Shown piece after piece: positions 1 through 7,395 of a stretch of 61,591 nucleotides of DNA. Position 1 is the stretch's first letter. Every line of letters starts with the position of its first letter. The translations under genes and the position numbers were made by a program. The notes under the pieces are model-generated. The model had not been told where the DNA came from and searched no databases. It was given only the letters and a program-made list of their open reading frames with translations. Where the stretch lies: the NCBI GenBank assembly GCA_028820215.1, contig JAPPKD010000042.1:1-61591 (forward strand), written 5' to 3'. The stretch comes from Spirochaetaceae bacterium (GTDB lineage: Bacteria; Spirochaetota; Spirochaetia; SZUA-6; Bin103).

Positions 1-58
1 ACCCCCTCCTATATCTCATTGCCATCATTGCACTTGGAACACCGCAATTGGCTCGCCG

Positions 59-316
59 TTACTCGCCTCCACCCCCGCTATCGCCGCCGCCCCCACCGAA
101 GTCACCTCCGCCGAAGTCGCCGCCAACGTCGTAGCCGCCACCGCCTGCACCGCTGCCGTCGGCGTGAACACCGCCACCGTACAGGCCGCCGTCGCGGTTC
201 GCGCGCCTTGATCTGTCTCGACGGCTTTCGGCCTCGCGGTCGCTGCGCATCATCACCGCTACGTTGAACCCGATGACGACTGCCATGACCAGCAGAACCA
301 GAACGGCACCGATCAC
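59..316 (-). CDS. Small Gly-rich single-pass membrane protein, unknown function
   Basis: Predicted 85-residue protein starting at a GTG that shares one base with the TAG stop of the upstream PhyH gene. A GGAGGAG Shine-Dalgarno lies inside the last PhyH codons, five bases before the GTG. Residues about 2-22 form one hydrophobic helix. A basic Arg/Ser-rich stretch follows, and the last 40 residues are almost only Gly, Asp and Ser in GGGD-type repeats. I do not recognise a family; similar Gly-rich tails occur on many unrelated small membrane proteins. The ribosome site and coupling are the main evidence that it is real. The frame stays open upstream through the PhyH gene, but that part is antisense-like composition. 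Confidence 0.55.
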   Translation of the reverse strand: MIGAVLVLLVMAVVIGFNVAVMMRSDREAESRRDRSRRANRDGGLYGGGVHADGSGAGGGGYDVGGDFGGGDFGGGGGDSGGGGE

Positions 317-1245
317 TACGACTCCTCCGCCGGCTGATGGCGACGGATGCCGCGCACCATCAGTCCCCAATCGTCCTCGGTCTTGGCGGTGACCGGCGCC
401 TGCTCGGCCTGCTGCCGGTCGGCGACGTTGGCCACGTCGATCACGCAGAAGTCGTCCGCGCGCCGGTAGCGCTGGATGAACACCGGGCGCGGCCGGTCCG
501 AGCGGTTGTCCGGCGAGCCGTGGATCGTGCAGGTATGGAAGATCACGGCGTCCCCCGCCTTCCCTTCGATCGGTACCGCGCGCTCCCACCACACCGGATC
601 GTTGAGCGCGAAGCCGGCCCAGCGGTCGTCCTCGTGCCGGACCAGCCCCAACTCGTGCGAGCCGGGCACCACGTAGAGCGGCGCGTTGCCCATGTCGACG
701 TCGACCGCATAGCTGAGCACCGCCGTCGGGGTCTGGAGCTTGTGCTCGAAGTAGTACCCGTCCTGGTGCAGCGACTTGGGCACCCCCGTCCTGGGCTGCT
801 TGTAGACGCATTGGCCCCACTTCCACAGCTCGATGTCCGGGCCGATCAGCGCGGCCAGCAGCTCCAGCAGCTCGGGGTTGACCAGCGAGCGGAGGAACGC
901 GCCGGAGATCATCGCGTTCAGCCGCAGCGTGTTGACGACCAGGCGCCCCGGATCGCTGGGGTCGGCGTTGAACAGCGTGCCGTCCGGCGTCGTCACGGCG
1001 TTGGCGTGGTGCTTGGCTGCCGCCGCCTCCGGAAGAAGCGCTTGGCTCTGCTCCAGGATCGCCTCCATGTCCTCCAGCAAGTCCGCCACGTAGTCGTTCG
1101 ACAACCCGCGGATCACCACGGCGCCGTGCCTGCGGTACGCCGCCGTCATGGCGTCGGCGTCCACCTGCCCTGCGGTGAAGTCGAAGTCTTCGACGGACGT
1201 GGTCGAAGGCGAGAACGACGACGGCGTCAGGACTGGGGAATTCAT
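316..1245 (-). CDS. Phytanoyl-CoA dioxygenase (PhyH) family protein
   Basis: Predicted 309-residue Fe(II)/2-oxoglutarate oxygenase of the PhyH family, which hydroxylates small or lipid-like substrates. The metal-binding HxD is visible in the run LHQDGYY and the distal His in CTIHGSPDN, with the typical PGSHELG segment between them. Arg residues after the distal His would hold 2-oxoglutarate. I chose the ATG at 1245; an in-frame ATG at 1296 would add 17 low-complexity residues. The substrate cannot be read from sequence. It is coupled to the small Gly-rich gene downstream and is divergent from the fucosidase. Confidence 0.88.
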   Translation of the reverse strand: MNSPVLTPSSFSPSTTSVEDFDFTAGQVDADAMTAAYRRHGAVVIRGLSNDYVADLLEDMEAILEQSQALLPEAAAAKHHANAVTTPDGTLFNADPSDPGRLVVNTLRLNAMISGAFLRSLVNPELLELLAALIGPDIELWKWGQCVYKQPRTGVPKSLHQDGYYFEHKLQTPTAVLSYAVDVDMGNAPLYVVPGSHELGLVRHEDDRWAGFALNDPVWWERAVPIEGKAGDAVIFHTCTIHGSPDNRSDRPRPVFIQRYRRADDFCVIDVANVADRQQAEQAPVTAKTEDDWGLMVRGIRRHQPAEES

Positions 1246-1484
1246 CCGTCGATCATGCCGGAATCGACCTTGTGCCGTCACCGGCGCCTCGGTCATTCCA
1301 GGAGATCACCGAGTCGTCAGCACCTTGGCATCAGAGCTCTCGGACTTCGGCGTCGAAGTGGGCTCGGCGTCCGTTGCTCGCTGCCGGCGCGCCGCCGGCT
1401 GGGTGGCCGGCTTCGTCCCTGGCACCACGCCTCGCGTGCCGTCCCGGCAGACCCGATAAGATGCCGCAAGCAGGGGAGACGACC

Positions 1485-2753
1485 ATGATCAGACCATTCG
1501 GCGACGGGCGCGACCGGTACTTCACGGAGCGGCTGGGAATGTTCATCCACTGGGGGCTGTACGCGATCCCGGCGTGGCACGAGCAGATCCTCTGGCGGTC
1601 CGACATGAAGCGGCGCGACTACGAGCAGCTCGTCCACCGCTTCGACCCGGACCGCTTCGATCCCGACGAGTGGCTGGTCGCCGCGGAGAGCGCCGGCATG
1701 AGCTTCGTCGTGATCACCACCAAGCACCACGACGGGTTCTGCCTGTGGGACACGAAGCTGACGGATTACTCGGTGATGCACACCCCTTACGGCCGGGACA
1801 TCCTGGCCCAGCTTGCCGAGGCATGCGCGCGCCGCGGCATCGCCCTCGGCTTCTACTACTCCTGTCCCGACTGGCACCACCCGCACTACCCCAACCTGGG
1901 GCGCCACCACGAGATGTTCGGTCCACGCCCCGGAGACCAGCCGGAACTTGGCGCCTATTGGGAGTTCGTCCGCGGCCAAGTGCGGGAGCTCTGCACCAAC
2001 TACGGCCCGCTGCGCGACTTCTTCTGGGACGTGAACGTGGCCGAGCACCACGACCCGAGCCTGAACGAGATGGTGCGCGAGCTGCAGCCCGGCATCCTGA
2101 TCAACGACCGCGGTCCGAGCCCCGGCGACTACGGCACTCCGGAACGCCATGTCCCCGAGGCACGCGAGTTCGACTCACCGACGCAGGCCGTGCAGGCGCT
2201 CGGCCGCGAGAGCTGGGGCTATCGAGAGGACGAGGACTACTACAGCGACCGCCACATCATCGAGAGCATCGACCGCGTGCTGGCGATGGGCGGCGACTAC
2301 ATCCTCAACGTCGGCCCCAAGGCGGACGGCAGCCTGCCGGTGGAGAACCTGGGCACGCTCGCGCAGGTCGGCAACTGGTACCGGCAGGTCCGCGAAGCGT
2401 TCGAAGGCACCGTGCCCGCCTCCACCGTGATTGAGGATGATGCAATCGGCATGCACGGCGGCGCGCGCCACGTGCCCCGCGACAGCATGCTGGTCACGCG
2501 CAAGGGCAACACCATCTACGTCCACCTGCCGGCGGCGCCGCAGAGCACGGGCCTGATCCTCAAGCCGCTGCGGGTGGCTCCCGAGCGGGCGACGCTGCTG
2601 AACGATGGAAGCGAGCTCCGCGCCACGGTCGAAACCACGCCCTGGCACTGGCAGGAGCCGCCCTACCTCCGCCTGAGCGGCCTGCCGGTCAACCGCATGA
2701 CCGGCACCGTGATGGTGATCCGCCTGGAGTTCGGCGGCGACGTGGTCGCGTAA
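1485..2753 (+). CDS. Alpha-L-fucosidase, glycoside hydrolase family 29
   Basis: 422-residue protein with the GH29 barrel pattern: an N-terminal GMFIHWGLYAIPAW block, ITTKHHDGFCLWD, a GFYYSCPDW strand and FFWDVNV. The Asp of FFWDVNV is the expected nucleophile position by family comparison. The C-terminal part carries the usual MGGDYILNVGPKADG segment. It would remove alpha-L-fucose from glycans. No signal peptide is visible, so it is probably cytoplasmic. The ATG at 1485 follows GGGGAG at the right distance; an in-frame ATG at 1461 is possible. A weak TAAGAT -10 lies at 1457-1462. Length is normal for the short bacterial forms that lack a C-terminal sandwich. Confidence 0.9.
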   Translation: MIRPFGDGRDRYFTERLGMFIHWGLYAIPAWHEQILWRSDMKRRDYEQLVHRFDPDRFDPDEWLVAAESAGMSFVVITTKHHDGFCLWDTKLTDYSVMHTPYGRDILAQLAEACARRGIALGFYYSCPDWHHPHYPNLGRHHEMFGPRPGDQPELGAYWEFVRGQVRELCTNYGPLRDFFWDVNVAEHHDPSLNEMVRELQPGILINDRGPSPGDYGTPERHVPEAREFDSPTQAVQALGRESWGYREDEDYYSDRHIIESIDRVLAMGGDYILNVGPKADGSLPVENLGTLAQVGNWYRQVREAFEGTVPASTVIEDDAIGMHGGARHVPRDSMLVTRKGNTIYVHLPAAPQSTGLILKPLRVAPERATLLNDGSELRATVETTPWHWQEPPYLRLSGLPVNRMTGTVMVIRLEFGGDVVA

Positions 2754-2873
2754 TACACCCAGGGGGCGCGGCAATGCTGCCCGCCGAACCGCCTTCGTTG
2801 TCGATCCGTCTTCGGCTCACGCGCCCGCGTCCGGGAAGCCGCCGAACGCTGCATCCCGCTGCGAGGGTGACGA
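2754..2873. other. Intergenic, no gene seen
   Basis: No supported coding region, RNA gene or repeat was found here. The stretch continues to the start of the broken DUF4160 gene at 2955, with a promoter and operator-like site beginning at 2874. Confidence 0.5.
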
Positions 2874-2903
2874 TTGACTGCATGTATCGCTCTATGATAC
2901 ATA
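2874..2903 (+). promoter_or_regulatory. Candidate promoter with palindromic operator for the TA cassette
   Basis: A TTGACT -35 box (2874-2879) is followed 18 bases later by TACATA. Across the -10 region lies a perfect 7-bp inverted repeat, ATGTATC at 2882-2888 and GATACAT at 2896-2902. An operator overlapping the -10 of a cassette that ends with an XRE regulator is the usual arrangement for TA autoregulation. The binding itself is inference. Confidence 0.45.
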
Positions 2904-2954
2904 GATGATCGCGATGCGCAGGTGGAGAGCGGCTGCGCTGTCCGAGGACTCCGA

Positions 2955-3190
2955 GTGCCGACGGTCGTCATAGAAGGACAGGTTCGGTTCGTCGTCAACA
3001 CGAGGGAGCATAGCTTCGAGCCCCACACGTACACGTTTGGGTTGGTAACGAAGATGTGTGCCGCATTGAACTAAACGGTGGAACCTATATGGATGATCCT
3101 CCACCCGGAAACTACAGGGACATCTTGAAGGTATATGAGACGCACGCCGAAGACATCAGGAACACGTGGGAAGCCATTCATGGAGGGTAG
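2955..3190 (+). pseudogene. DUF4160 family gene, frameshifted
   Basis: Two frames together rebuild a DUF4160 protein. From GTG 2955 the first frame gives a short beta-rich N-terminus (start MPTVVIEGQVRF). The second frame, from about 3029, gives HVHVWVGNEDVCRIELNGG and then the family's ending, which runs to TAG at 3188. The break is at 3024-3029, where an extra AC in CCCCACACGT shifts the frame by two; without it the text reads through. The first frame alone stops at a TAA after 39 codons. DUF4160 genes usually sit beside DUF2442 genes, as here. It is either a true mutation or an assembly error. Confidence 0.7.
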
Positions 3191-3193
3191 GCG

Positions 3194-3469
3194 ATGGATG
3201 CGGTGCTGGTAAGAAACGCCGATCGGATGATGATGGTCGCCACCATGGTGGCCGACGGAGTCCAGTTGAGCTTCGCAGATGGGTGCAAAGGAATGATACC
3301 CTATAGCGATATCGACGAGATCGATGATGCTAAGGACCTGTCCGGCCTTGAATTGCCGAACCCATACGAGATGATCCTCAACACGGTCAACGGTGAACAC
3401 ATTGAGATCCCCTGGGATTTCGCGGTCACTACTGTGACGAATCCTACCGGCCCACCGTTGAGGCGATAG
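3194..3469 (+). CDS. DUF2442 domain protein
   Basis: 91-residue protein with the DUF2442 pattern: an early strand with a basic patch, VQLSFADGCKGMIPYSDI, and a late EIPWDFA. DUF2442 is a small beta-rich fold commonly paired with DUF4160 in TA-like loci; its biochemical role is not settled. The ATG is three bases after the stop of the broken DUF4160 gene, and GGAGGG serves as ribosome site. The XRE gene starts two bases after its stop, so all three form one transcription unit. Confidence 0.75.
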   Translation: MDAVLVRNADRMMMVATMVADGVQLSFADGCKGMIPYSDIDEIDDAKDLSGLELPNPYEMILNTVNGEHIEIPWDFAVTTVTNPTGPPLRR

Positions 3470-3471
3470 CC

Positions 3472-3708
3472 ATGCGCGGCAGACGGACGCTCGGCGAGCG
3501 ACTCAGAGCGCTGCGAGATTCGGCGGGATTGACTCAAGAGGAACTCGCACGAGGGGCAAATATTGGACGCGTTACGCTGGTACGGCTCGAGAACGGCGAA
3601 CAGACGCCCAGGGTCAAGACGTTGACCGCAATCGCTGAAGCTCTGGGGAAGCGTGTCTCGGACCTGCTCGTCGAGCCTGAGTCATCCTTGCGGCAGATGG
3701 TCGAGTAA
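3472..3708 (+). CDS. XRE-family helix-turn-helix regulator
   Basis: 78-residue DNA-binding protein made almost entirely of one HTH_3 domain (about residues 8-62): LGERLRALRDSAGLTQEELA, a recognition helix in NIGRVTLVRLENGEQ, then LTAIAEALGKRVSDLL. It is the probable antitoxin or autorepressor of the DUF4160-DUF2442 cassette, and the palindrome at 2882-2902 is a natural target. It has no C-terminal toxin-binding domain. Confidence 0.88.
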   Translation: MRGRRTLGERLRALRDSAGLTQEELARGANIGRVTLVRLENGEQTPRVKTLTAIAEALGKRVSDLLVEPESSLRQMVE

Positions 3709-3720
3709 GCTCGTACCAGA

Positions 3721-3960
3721 TCAGCGCGCGTCGAAGATCTCGGCCACCGCCACAGAGAATCCACCCAGCACAACCGAATCTGCTCGTTCTCCCCTGCGGA
3801 ACGCGCTATGTTCCACATACCCGCTCTGGTCGAGCACAAGGACCATCACACTCTCGTCGATAGGATTCACGATCCAGTACTCTCCGGTACGCGTGCTTCC
3901 GCATAGTCGAGTCGCCTGACCTCCGTATCCCGCACAGGATCATCTGGCCTGACGACGGGC
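3721..3960 (-). pseudogene. Uma2-type (DUF820) nuclease remnant
   Basis: On the minus strand a C-terminal Uma2 end is readable: EYWIVNPIDESVMVLVLDQ, then GYVEHSAFRRGERADSVVLG and an ending EIFDAR before the TGA at 3721-3723. The family's preceding helix (VRDTEVRRLDYAEARVPE) lies in a different frame, with the shift at about 3880-3884. Nothing convincing of the N-terminal half, with its first catalytic residues, remains upstream. Uma2 proteins are PD-(D/E)XK-fold putative endonucleases that are often fragmented in cyanobacteria and similar genomes. I read this as a decayed copy overlapped by the MNT gene start region. Confidence 0.6.
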
Positions 3961-4003
3961 ACTCTCGACACGTGCCGTCTCTGCCGACTACGTTCTTCCG
4001 GCC

Positions 4004-4411
4004 GTGGACGAGGAACGGATGCGCTTCCTTCGTGGTGTAGCCGAAGGGCTCAAACAGCGAGAGCGCCGGAGATCGGCTCATCTCGACCACATGCGCCGCG
4101 AGTGGCGGGCAGCCGGCCTCGCCGAGGCCGACCGGCTCACGAAGTGCTTCGTCGAGGCCGATCCCGACCTCCGCAAGGTCGTGCTCTTCGGTTCGCTGGC
4201 GACCGGCGACCTGGGCAACCGGGAGCCAGACGTGGATCTGGCCGTTGACTCACCGCAGTATCTCCGTCTGGTCTCGATAGCGCTCGACAGCCCGTTCAAG
4301 GTCGACGTCGTCGATCTACCGAACGCCAGTCCGGTGATCAGCCGGGCTGTCGAACGCGACGGCAGGGTCATGTATGAACGAGAAAGCGCGCGTTGCAATA
4401 TTGATCGCTGA
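4004..4411 (+). CDS. MNT-type nucleotidyltransferase (antitoxin of MNT-HEPN pair)
   Basis: 135-residue protein with the minimal nucleotidyltransferase signature: GSLATGDLGNREPDVDLAV holds the GS motif and the two Asp residues of the active site (DVD). In HEPN/MNT systems this enzyme neutralises the toxin, often by AMPylation. The start could be GTG 4004 or the internal ATG at 4091, since the first 29 residues are highly charged and poorly conserved-looking. The partner begins inside its last codons with a 38-nt overlap, which supports co-translation. Confidence 0.85.
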   Translation: MDEERMRFLRGVAEGLKQRERRRSAHLDHMRREWRAAGLAEADRLTKCFVEADPDLRKVVLFGSLATGDLGNREPDVDLAVDSPQYLRLVSIALDSPFKVDVVDLPNASPVISRAVERDGRVMYERESARCNIDR

Positions 4412-4865
4412 GCTGCACGGTGATGCCGAGGTTCTCAGCGGCCTTGCCGAGACCAACCTGAAAGCCGACGGCCGCATCCGCCACGGAGCGACCGACGAGC
4501 TGGACTGGGCGGCGCTGGGATACACCATCCACAACATCTACAACGCGTTGGAGTCCTACTTCCTCCGGGTCTCCCGGTTCTTCGAGAACGACCTGTCGCG
4601 GTCGGCATGGCATCGCGAACTGGTGGAACGCATGACGATCGAGATCCAGGGCCTTCGTCCTCGTCTCCTCGATCGAGCGCTTGCGCAGCACATTCATGAA
4701 CTACGCGCGTTTCGCCACGTATTCCGCAACATCTACGGCACTCGTCTGGACCCGAAACGCATACGGATCGTCCAGGACCACGTTCCCTCCACACTTGCGG
4801 CCTTCGACGCCGCTCATGTCCGATTCATCACCGAGCTCCGCACGGTCGAGGAGATGACCGAGTAG
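4374..4865 (+). CDS. HEPN domain (HepT-like) toxin candidate
   Basis: 163-residue all-helical protein that follows and overlaps the MNT gene. The C-terminal half has LRAFRHVFRNIYGTRLDP, which fits the HepT-like HEPN pattern with a catalytic Arg and His close together (RHVFRN). HEPN proteins of this kind are RNases kept silent by the MNT partner. The ATG lies immediately after a TATG overlap and the pair runs in one transcript. The RNase assignment rests on family knowledge and the visible motif only. Confidence 0.75.
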   Translation: MNEKARVAILIAELHGDAEVLSGLAETNLKADGRIRHGATDELDWAALGYTIHNIYNALESYFLRVSRFFENDLSRSAWHRELVERMTIEIQGLRPRLLDRALAQHIHELRAFRHVFRNIYGTRLDPKRIRIVQDHVPSTLAAFDAAHVRFITELRTVEEMTE

Positions 4866-4891
4866 CCGAGCAAAGCACGAGCCTTCGCCGC

Positions 4892-5806
4892 CTACCCTCC
4901 CGCAATCGGATTGTCTGGCCGCCTCACGTCAAGCGCACACGGGCCGCGGTCGTTGCTGCCCAGCACGAACAGGACCATCTCGCCCACCTGTAGCTCATCG
5001 AAGTCTCCGTTCTTCACGGCCCGCCAATGGAAGAACAGGTTCTCACCGCCCGAATCCGGCGTGATGAAGCCGAAGCCGTCCTTGAGATTCTGTATGACAC
5101 CCTCGTGCAGCTCATCTGACGCGACGATGGGTCGCGCGCCGCGTGCAACGGATGGCTGGGGCGAAGCGACGAACAGGTTGTTCACGACCCGGTCGCCGCT
5201 GCGTGATCGATCGTCGATGATGCCGTCCATCATGACGGCATAAGTGACTTCGTTGATCAGGAACTGCGAGGCTCGGGTCTCTCGTTCCTGACCGTCAACG
5301 CCGCTGGTCTTGAAGTCCCAGGCCGTGACCATCGTCCGCGTTCCGAGGGTGTTCAGCTTGCGGACCAACGGGACGTAGTCACCATCTCCTGCGACCAGCA
5401 CGACCACGTTGAATTTCTTGTAAATGGCGAGCTCGAATGCTTCGAGGGCGAACCACACGTCGATGCCCTTCTCGCCACGTGGCGTGGACGGCAGAAAGTG
5501 AGTCGTAACGCCCTCATTGATCAGCACGTCCTCGAAGACCCGCTCCCGATACAGCACGTCACGATCCTGCGCATCGGCAGCCGAGACCCTGGCACGGAAG
5601 TAGTGTGCGTCGACGATCCGACAGTAGCGGGCGTCCGCCTGCTCGTTCTTCGCAACTTCCTCTCGTATGAAATCGTGCAGGCCCGAAATGCTGATCCGCG
5701 CCCTCCGCTGGTGGTCGTAGCAGTAATAGTTGCTCACGTGCGAAAAGTAGCTTCCGTCGTAGAACACTCCGATTCTCGTCAATTTCGTATCCATGATTTG
5801 GTCCAT
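4892..5806 (-). CDS. NYN/LabA-type PIN-like nuclease fused to a cold-shock domain
   Basis: 304 residues. Residues about 10-190 form a NYN domain: acidic strand ends are visible in RIGVFYDGSYF, GIDVWFALEA and VVLVAGDGDYVPLVR, giving the cluster of Asp residues that binds metal in PIN-like RNases. Residues about 232-296 are a cold-shock domain with GVIQNLKDGFGFITPD and ENLFFHW, which match RNP-like single-strand nucleic acid binding motifs. The probable role is an RNA-cutting enzyme that uses the CSD to grip RNA. Start at 5806 or 5794. It ends the TA island, is convergent with the HEPN gene, and is transcribed on the opposite strand. Confidence 0.85.
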   Translation of the reverse strand: MDQIMDTKLTRIGVFYDGSYFSHVSNYYCYDHQRRARISISGLHDFIREEVAKNEQADARYCRIVDAHYFRARVSAADAQDRDVLYRERVFEDVLINEGVTTHFLPSTPRGEKGIDVWFALEAFELAIYKKFNVVVLVAGDGDYVPLVRKLNTLGTRTMVTAWDFKTSGVDGQERETRASQFLINEVTYAVMMDGIIDDRSRSGDRVVNNLFVASPQPSVARGARPIVASDELHEGVIQNLKDGFGFITPDSGGENLFFHWRAVKNGDFDELQVGEMVLFVLGSNDRGPCALDVRRPDNPIAGG

Positions 5807-5834
5807 TCTCTTGATGAGGGATCGGGACGCGCGC

Positions 5835-7349
5835 TCAGTTGGCGTAGATCGCGTACAGTTGGCCGTCCTCGGGGCGGATGCCGGCGAAGGTCACCTGCAG
5901 CCGCAGCGCGCCGGCGTCGGCCGGCACGGGGCGCTGCCAGCGGACCGGCTCGCGCAGTCCGGCGGCCGGCGCGGACTCCCGCTGGCTCTGCTGACCCGGC
6001 ACCAAGTCCTCCTCGCCTTCTCCTGCTCCTTCCAGCGCGGTCAACACCGCGGCATCGGCGCCGCTGAAGCCGGGAAGCGGATGGAAGCCCTCGTCCAGAA
6101 GCTCGAAACGCAGCTCCGTGTACGGTCCCAGGCCGCCGACGTTGGCGCTGAACTCGGTGGCGCCGGCCAGCGGGCAGGTCACCAGGTGGCCGCCTTCGCC
6201 GCGCATCGCCTCGAAGTAGCCGATCCGGTCACGCTCCCACGATGCCAGCCGCACCTCCACCGGCAGGTTTCCCCACGCCTCGTACCACAGCAGCGTCTTG
6301 TCCCCCCAGTTGACCATGCCCTGGCCGTGGCTGACCGTGGGCGGCTTGCCGACCACGGCGCCTGCCTCCTCGTAGGCGGGCAGGATCGGGAAGTCCTTGA
6401 TCGGCTCGTAGAAGTGCAGGGCGTCGTGGCTGACCAGCAGGCCCAGGTCCATGGAGATGAGCTGACGGTCGCTGGTCGGCGTCCCGTGCCAGATGTCGTA
6501 GATGCCCAGGATCACGTTGCCGCGGTCCCAGAGGCCGGCCCCCAGGTGCACCTCCTCGCTCTGGTTCCACTTGGCCTTCGGCGCCGAGGAGAGCGGGTCG
6601 TAGAGCAGCGGTTCCGGCGGCACCATGTCGCGGCGGTAGCCCACGCACGACGCCTGCGTCCAGGTCTCGAAGTCGTAGGAGGCGAAGGTCGCCAGCACCC
6701 GCCCCGTGGTGTAATGCGTGCCGCCCTGGCCGTTGACGTAGTAGCAGCCGTTGTGGCGGAGCAGCCCGGTCTGCTCCAGGCCGGGGCCGACCGGGTTGTT
6801 CGGCGACTCGGTCCAGTTGAGGCCGTCGGCCGAGTAGGCGACGGCGAACTGGTTGCCGTACGCCTCGCTCTCGAAGACAACCTTGAAACGCCGCGCCGGG
6901 TCCGGGTCGTCCGGCTCGTACATCACCGGCAGGGCGGCGAAGTCGCAGCGGCCAGCGCGCAGGTTGACGATGTTGTTGTGCGTGCTGCCGTTGAACTCGA
7001 TCAGGCCCAGGTCGGGCTTGTCCCAGTTGACGCCGTCCGTGCTGGTGGCGTAGCAGCAGCGGAGCTGGCCGCCGTTGCTGCCGTCCGCGTCCAGGGTGCT
7101 GCGGGCCAGGTACCACATGCGCAACTCGCCGTCGATGGGGATGACCGTGCCGTAGAAGCGGGTGCTGTAGTCGTCGGGTGACCCCGGCTCGCCGGCGGCG
7201 ACGACGATCGGGTTGCCGCGGCCCGGGATCTTTCCCGGGATGAGCTGCAGCCGGAGCCCGGCCGAGAACGGACAACTGTAGGTGTCGAACGGGAACAGGA
7301 CCGCCTCTTCGACGACGGGGTTGGGGACGCTGTTGTGGACGGTGATCAT
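5835..7349 (-). CDS. Beta-propeller glycoside hydrolase-like protein (GH43/GH32-like fold)
   Basis: 504 residues with repeated blade motifs such as CYATSTDGVNWDKPDLG, VAYSADGLNWTES and LLVSHDALHFYEPI. These Ser-x-Asp-Gly-x-x-W repeats are typical of five-bladed glycosidases in the GH32/43/68/130 superfamily. Family and catalytic residues cannot be fixed by eye. A C-terminal sandwich-like region (about 390-500) follows the propeller. No signal peptide is seen. The ATG at 7349 has AAGGAG seven bases upstream. It lies 46 bases after a second protein of the same type and is probably in the same operon. Confidence 0.78.
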   Translation of the reverse strand: MITVHNSVPNPVVEEAVLFPFDTYSCPFSAGLRLQLIPGKIPGRGNPIVVAAGEPGSPDDYSTRFYGTVIPIDGELRMWYLARSTLDADGSNGGQLRCCYATSTDGVNWDKPDLGLIEFNGSTHNNIVNLRAGRCDFAALPVMYEPDDPDPARRFKVVFESEAYGNQFAVAYSADGLNWTESPNNPVGPGLEQTGLLRHNGCYYVNGQGGTHYTTGRVLATFASYDFETWTQASCVGYRRDMVPPEPLLYDPLSSAPKAKWNQSEEVHLGAGLWDRGNVILGIYDIWHGTPTSDRQLISMDLGLLVSHDALHFYEPIKDFPILPAYEEAGAVVGKPPTVSHGQGMVNWGDKTLLWYEAWGNLPVEVRLASWERDRIGYFEAMRGEGGHLVTCPLAGATEFSANVGGLGPYTELRFELLDEGFHPLPGFSGADAAVLTALEGAGEGEEDLVPGQQSQRESAPAAGLREPVRWQRPVPADAGALRLQVTFAGIRPEDGQLYAIYAN

Positions 7350-7395
7350 GCGGTGCTCCTTGCCGGGGTTCCGGCTTGCCGGATGGTTCGGGGCC

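Noticed and set aside
317..826. Upstream extension of the Gly-rich protein
   Set aside because: This part is an alternate frame inside the PhyH gene with shadow composition; the GTG at 316 with its Shine-Dalgarno is a better start.
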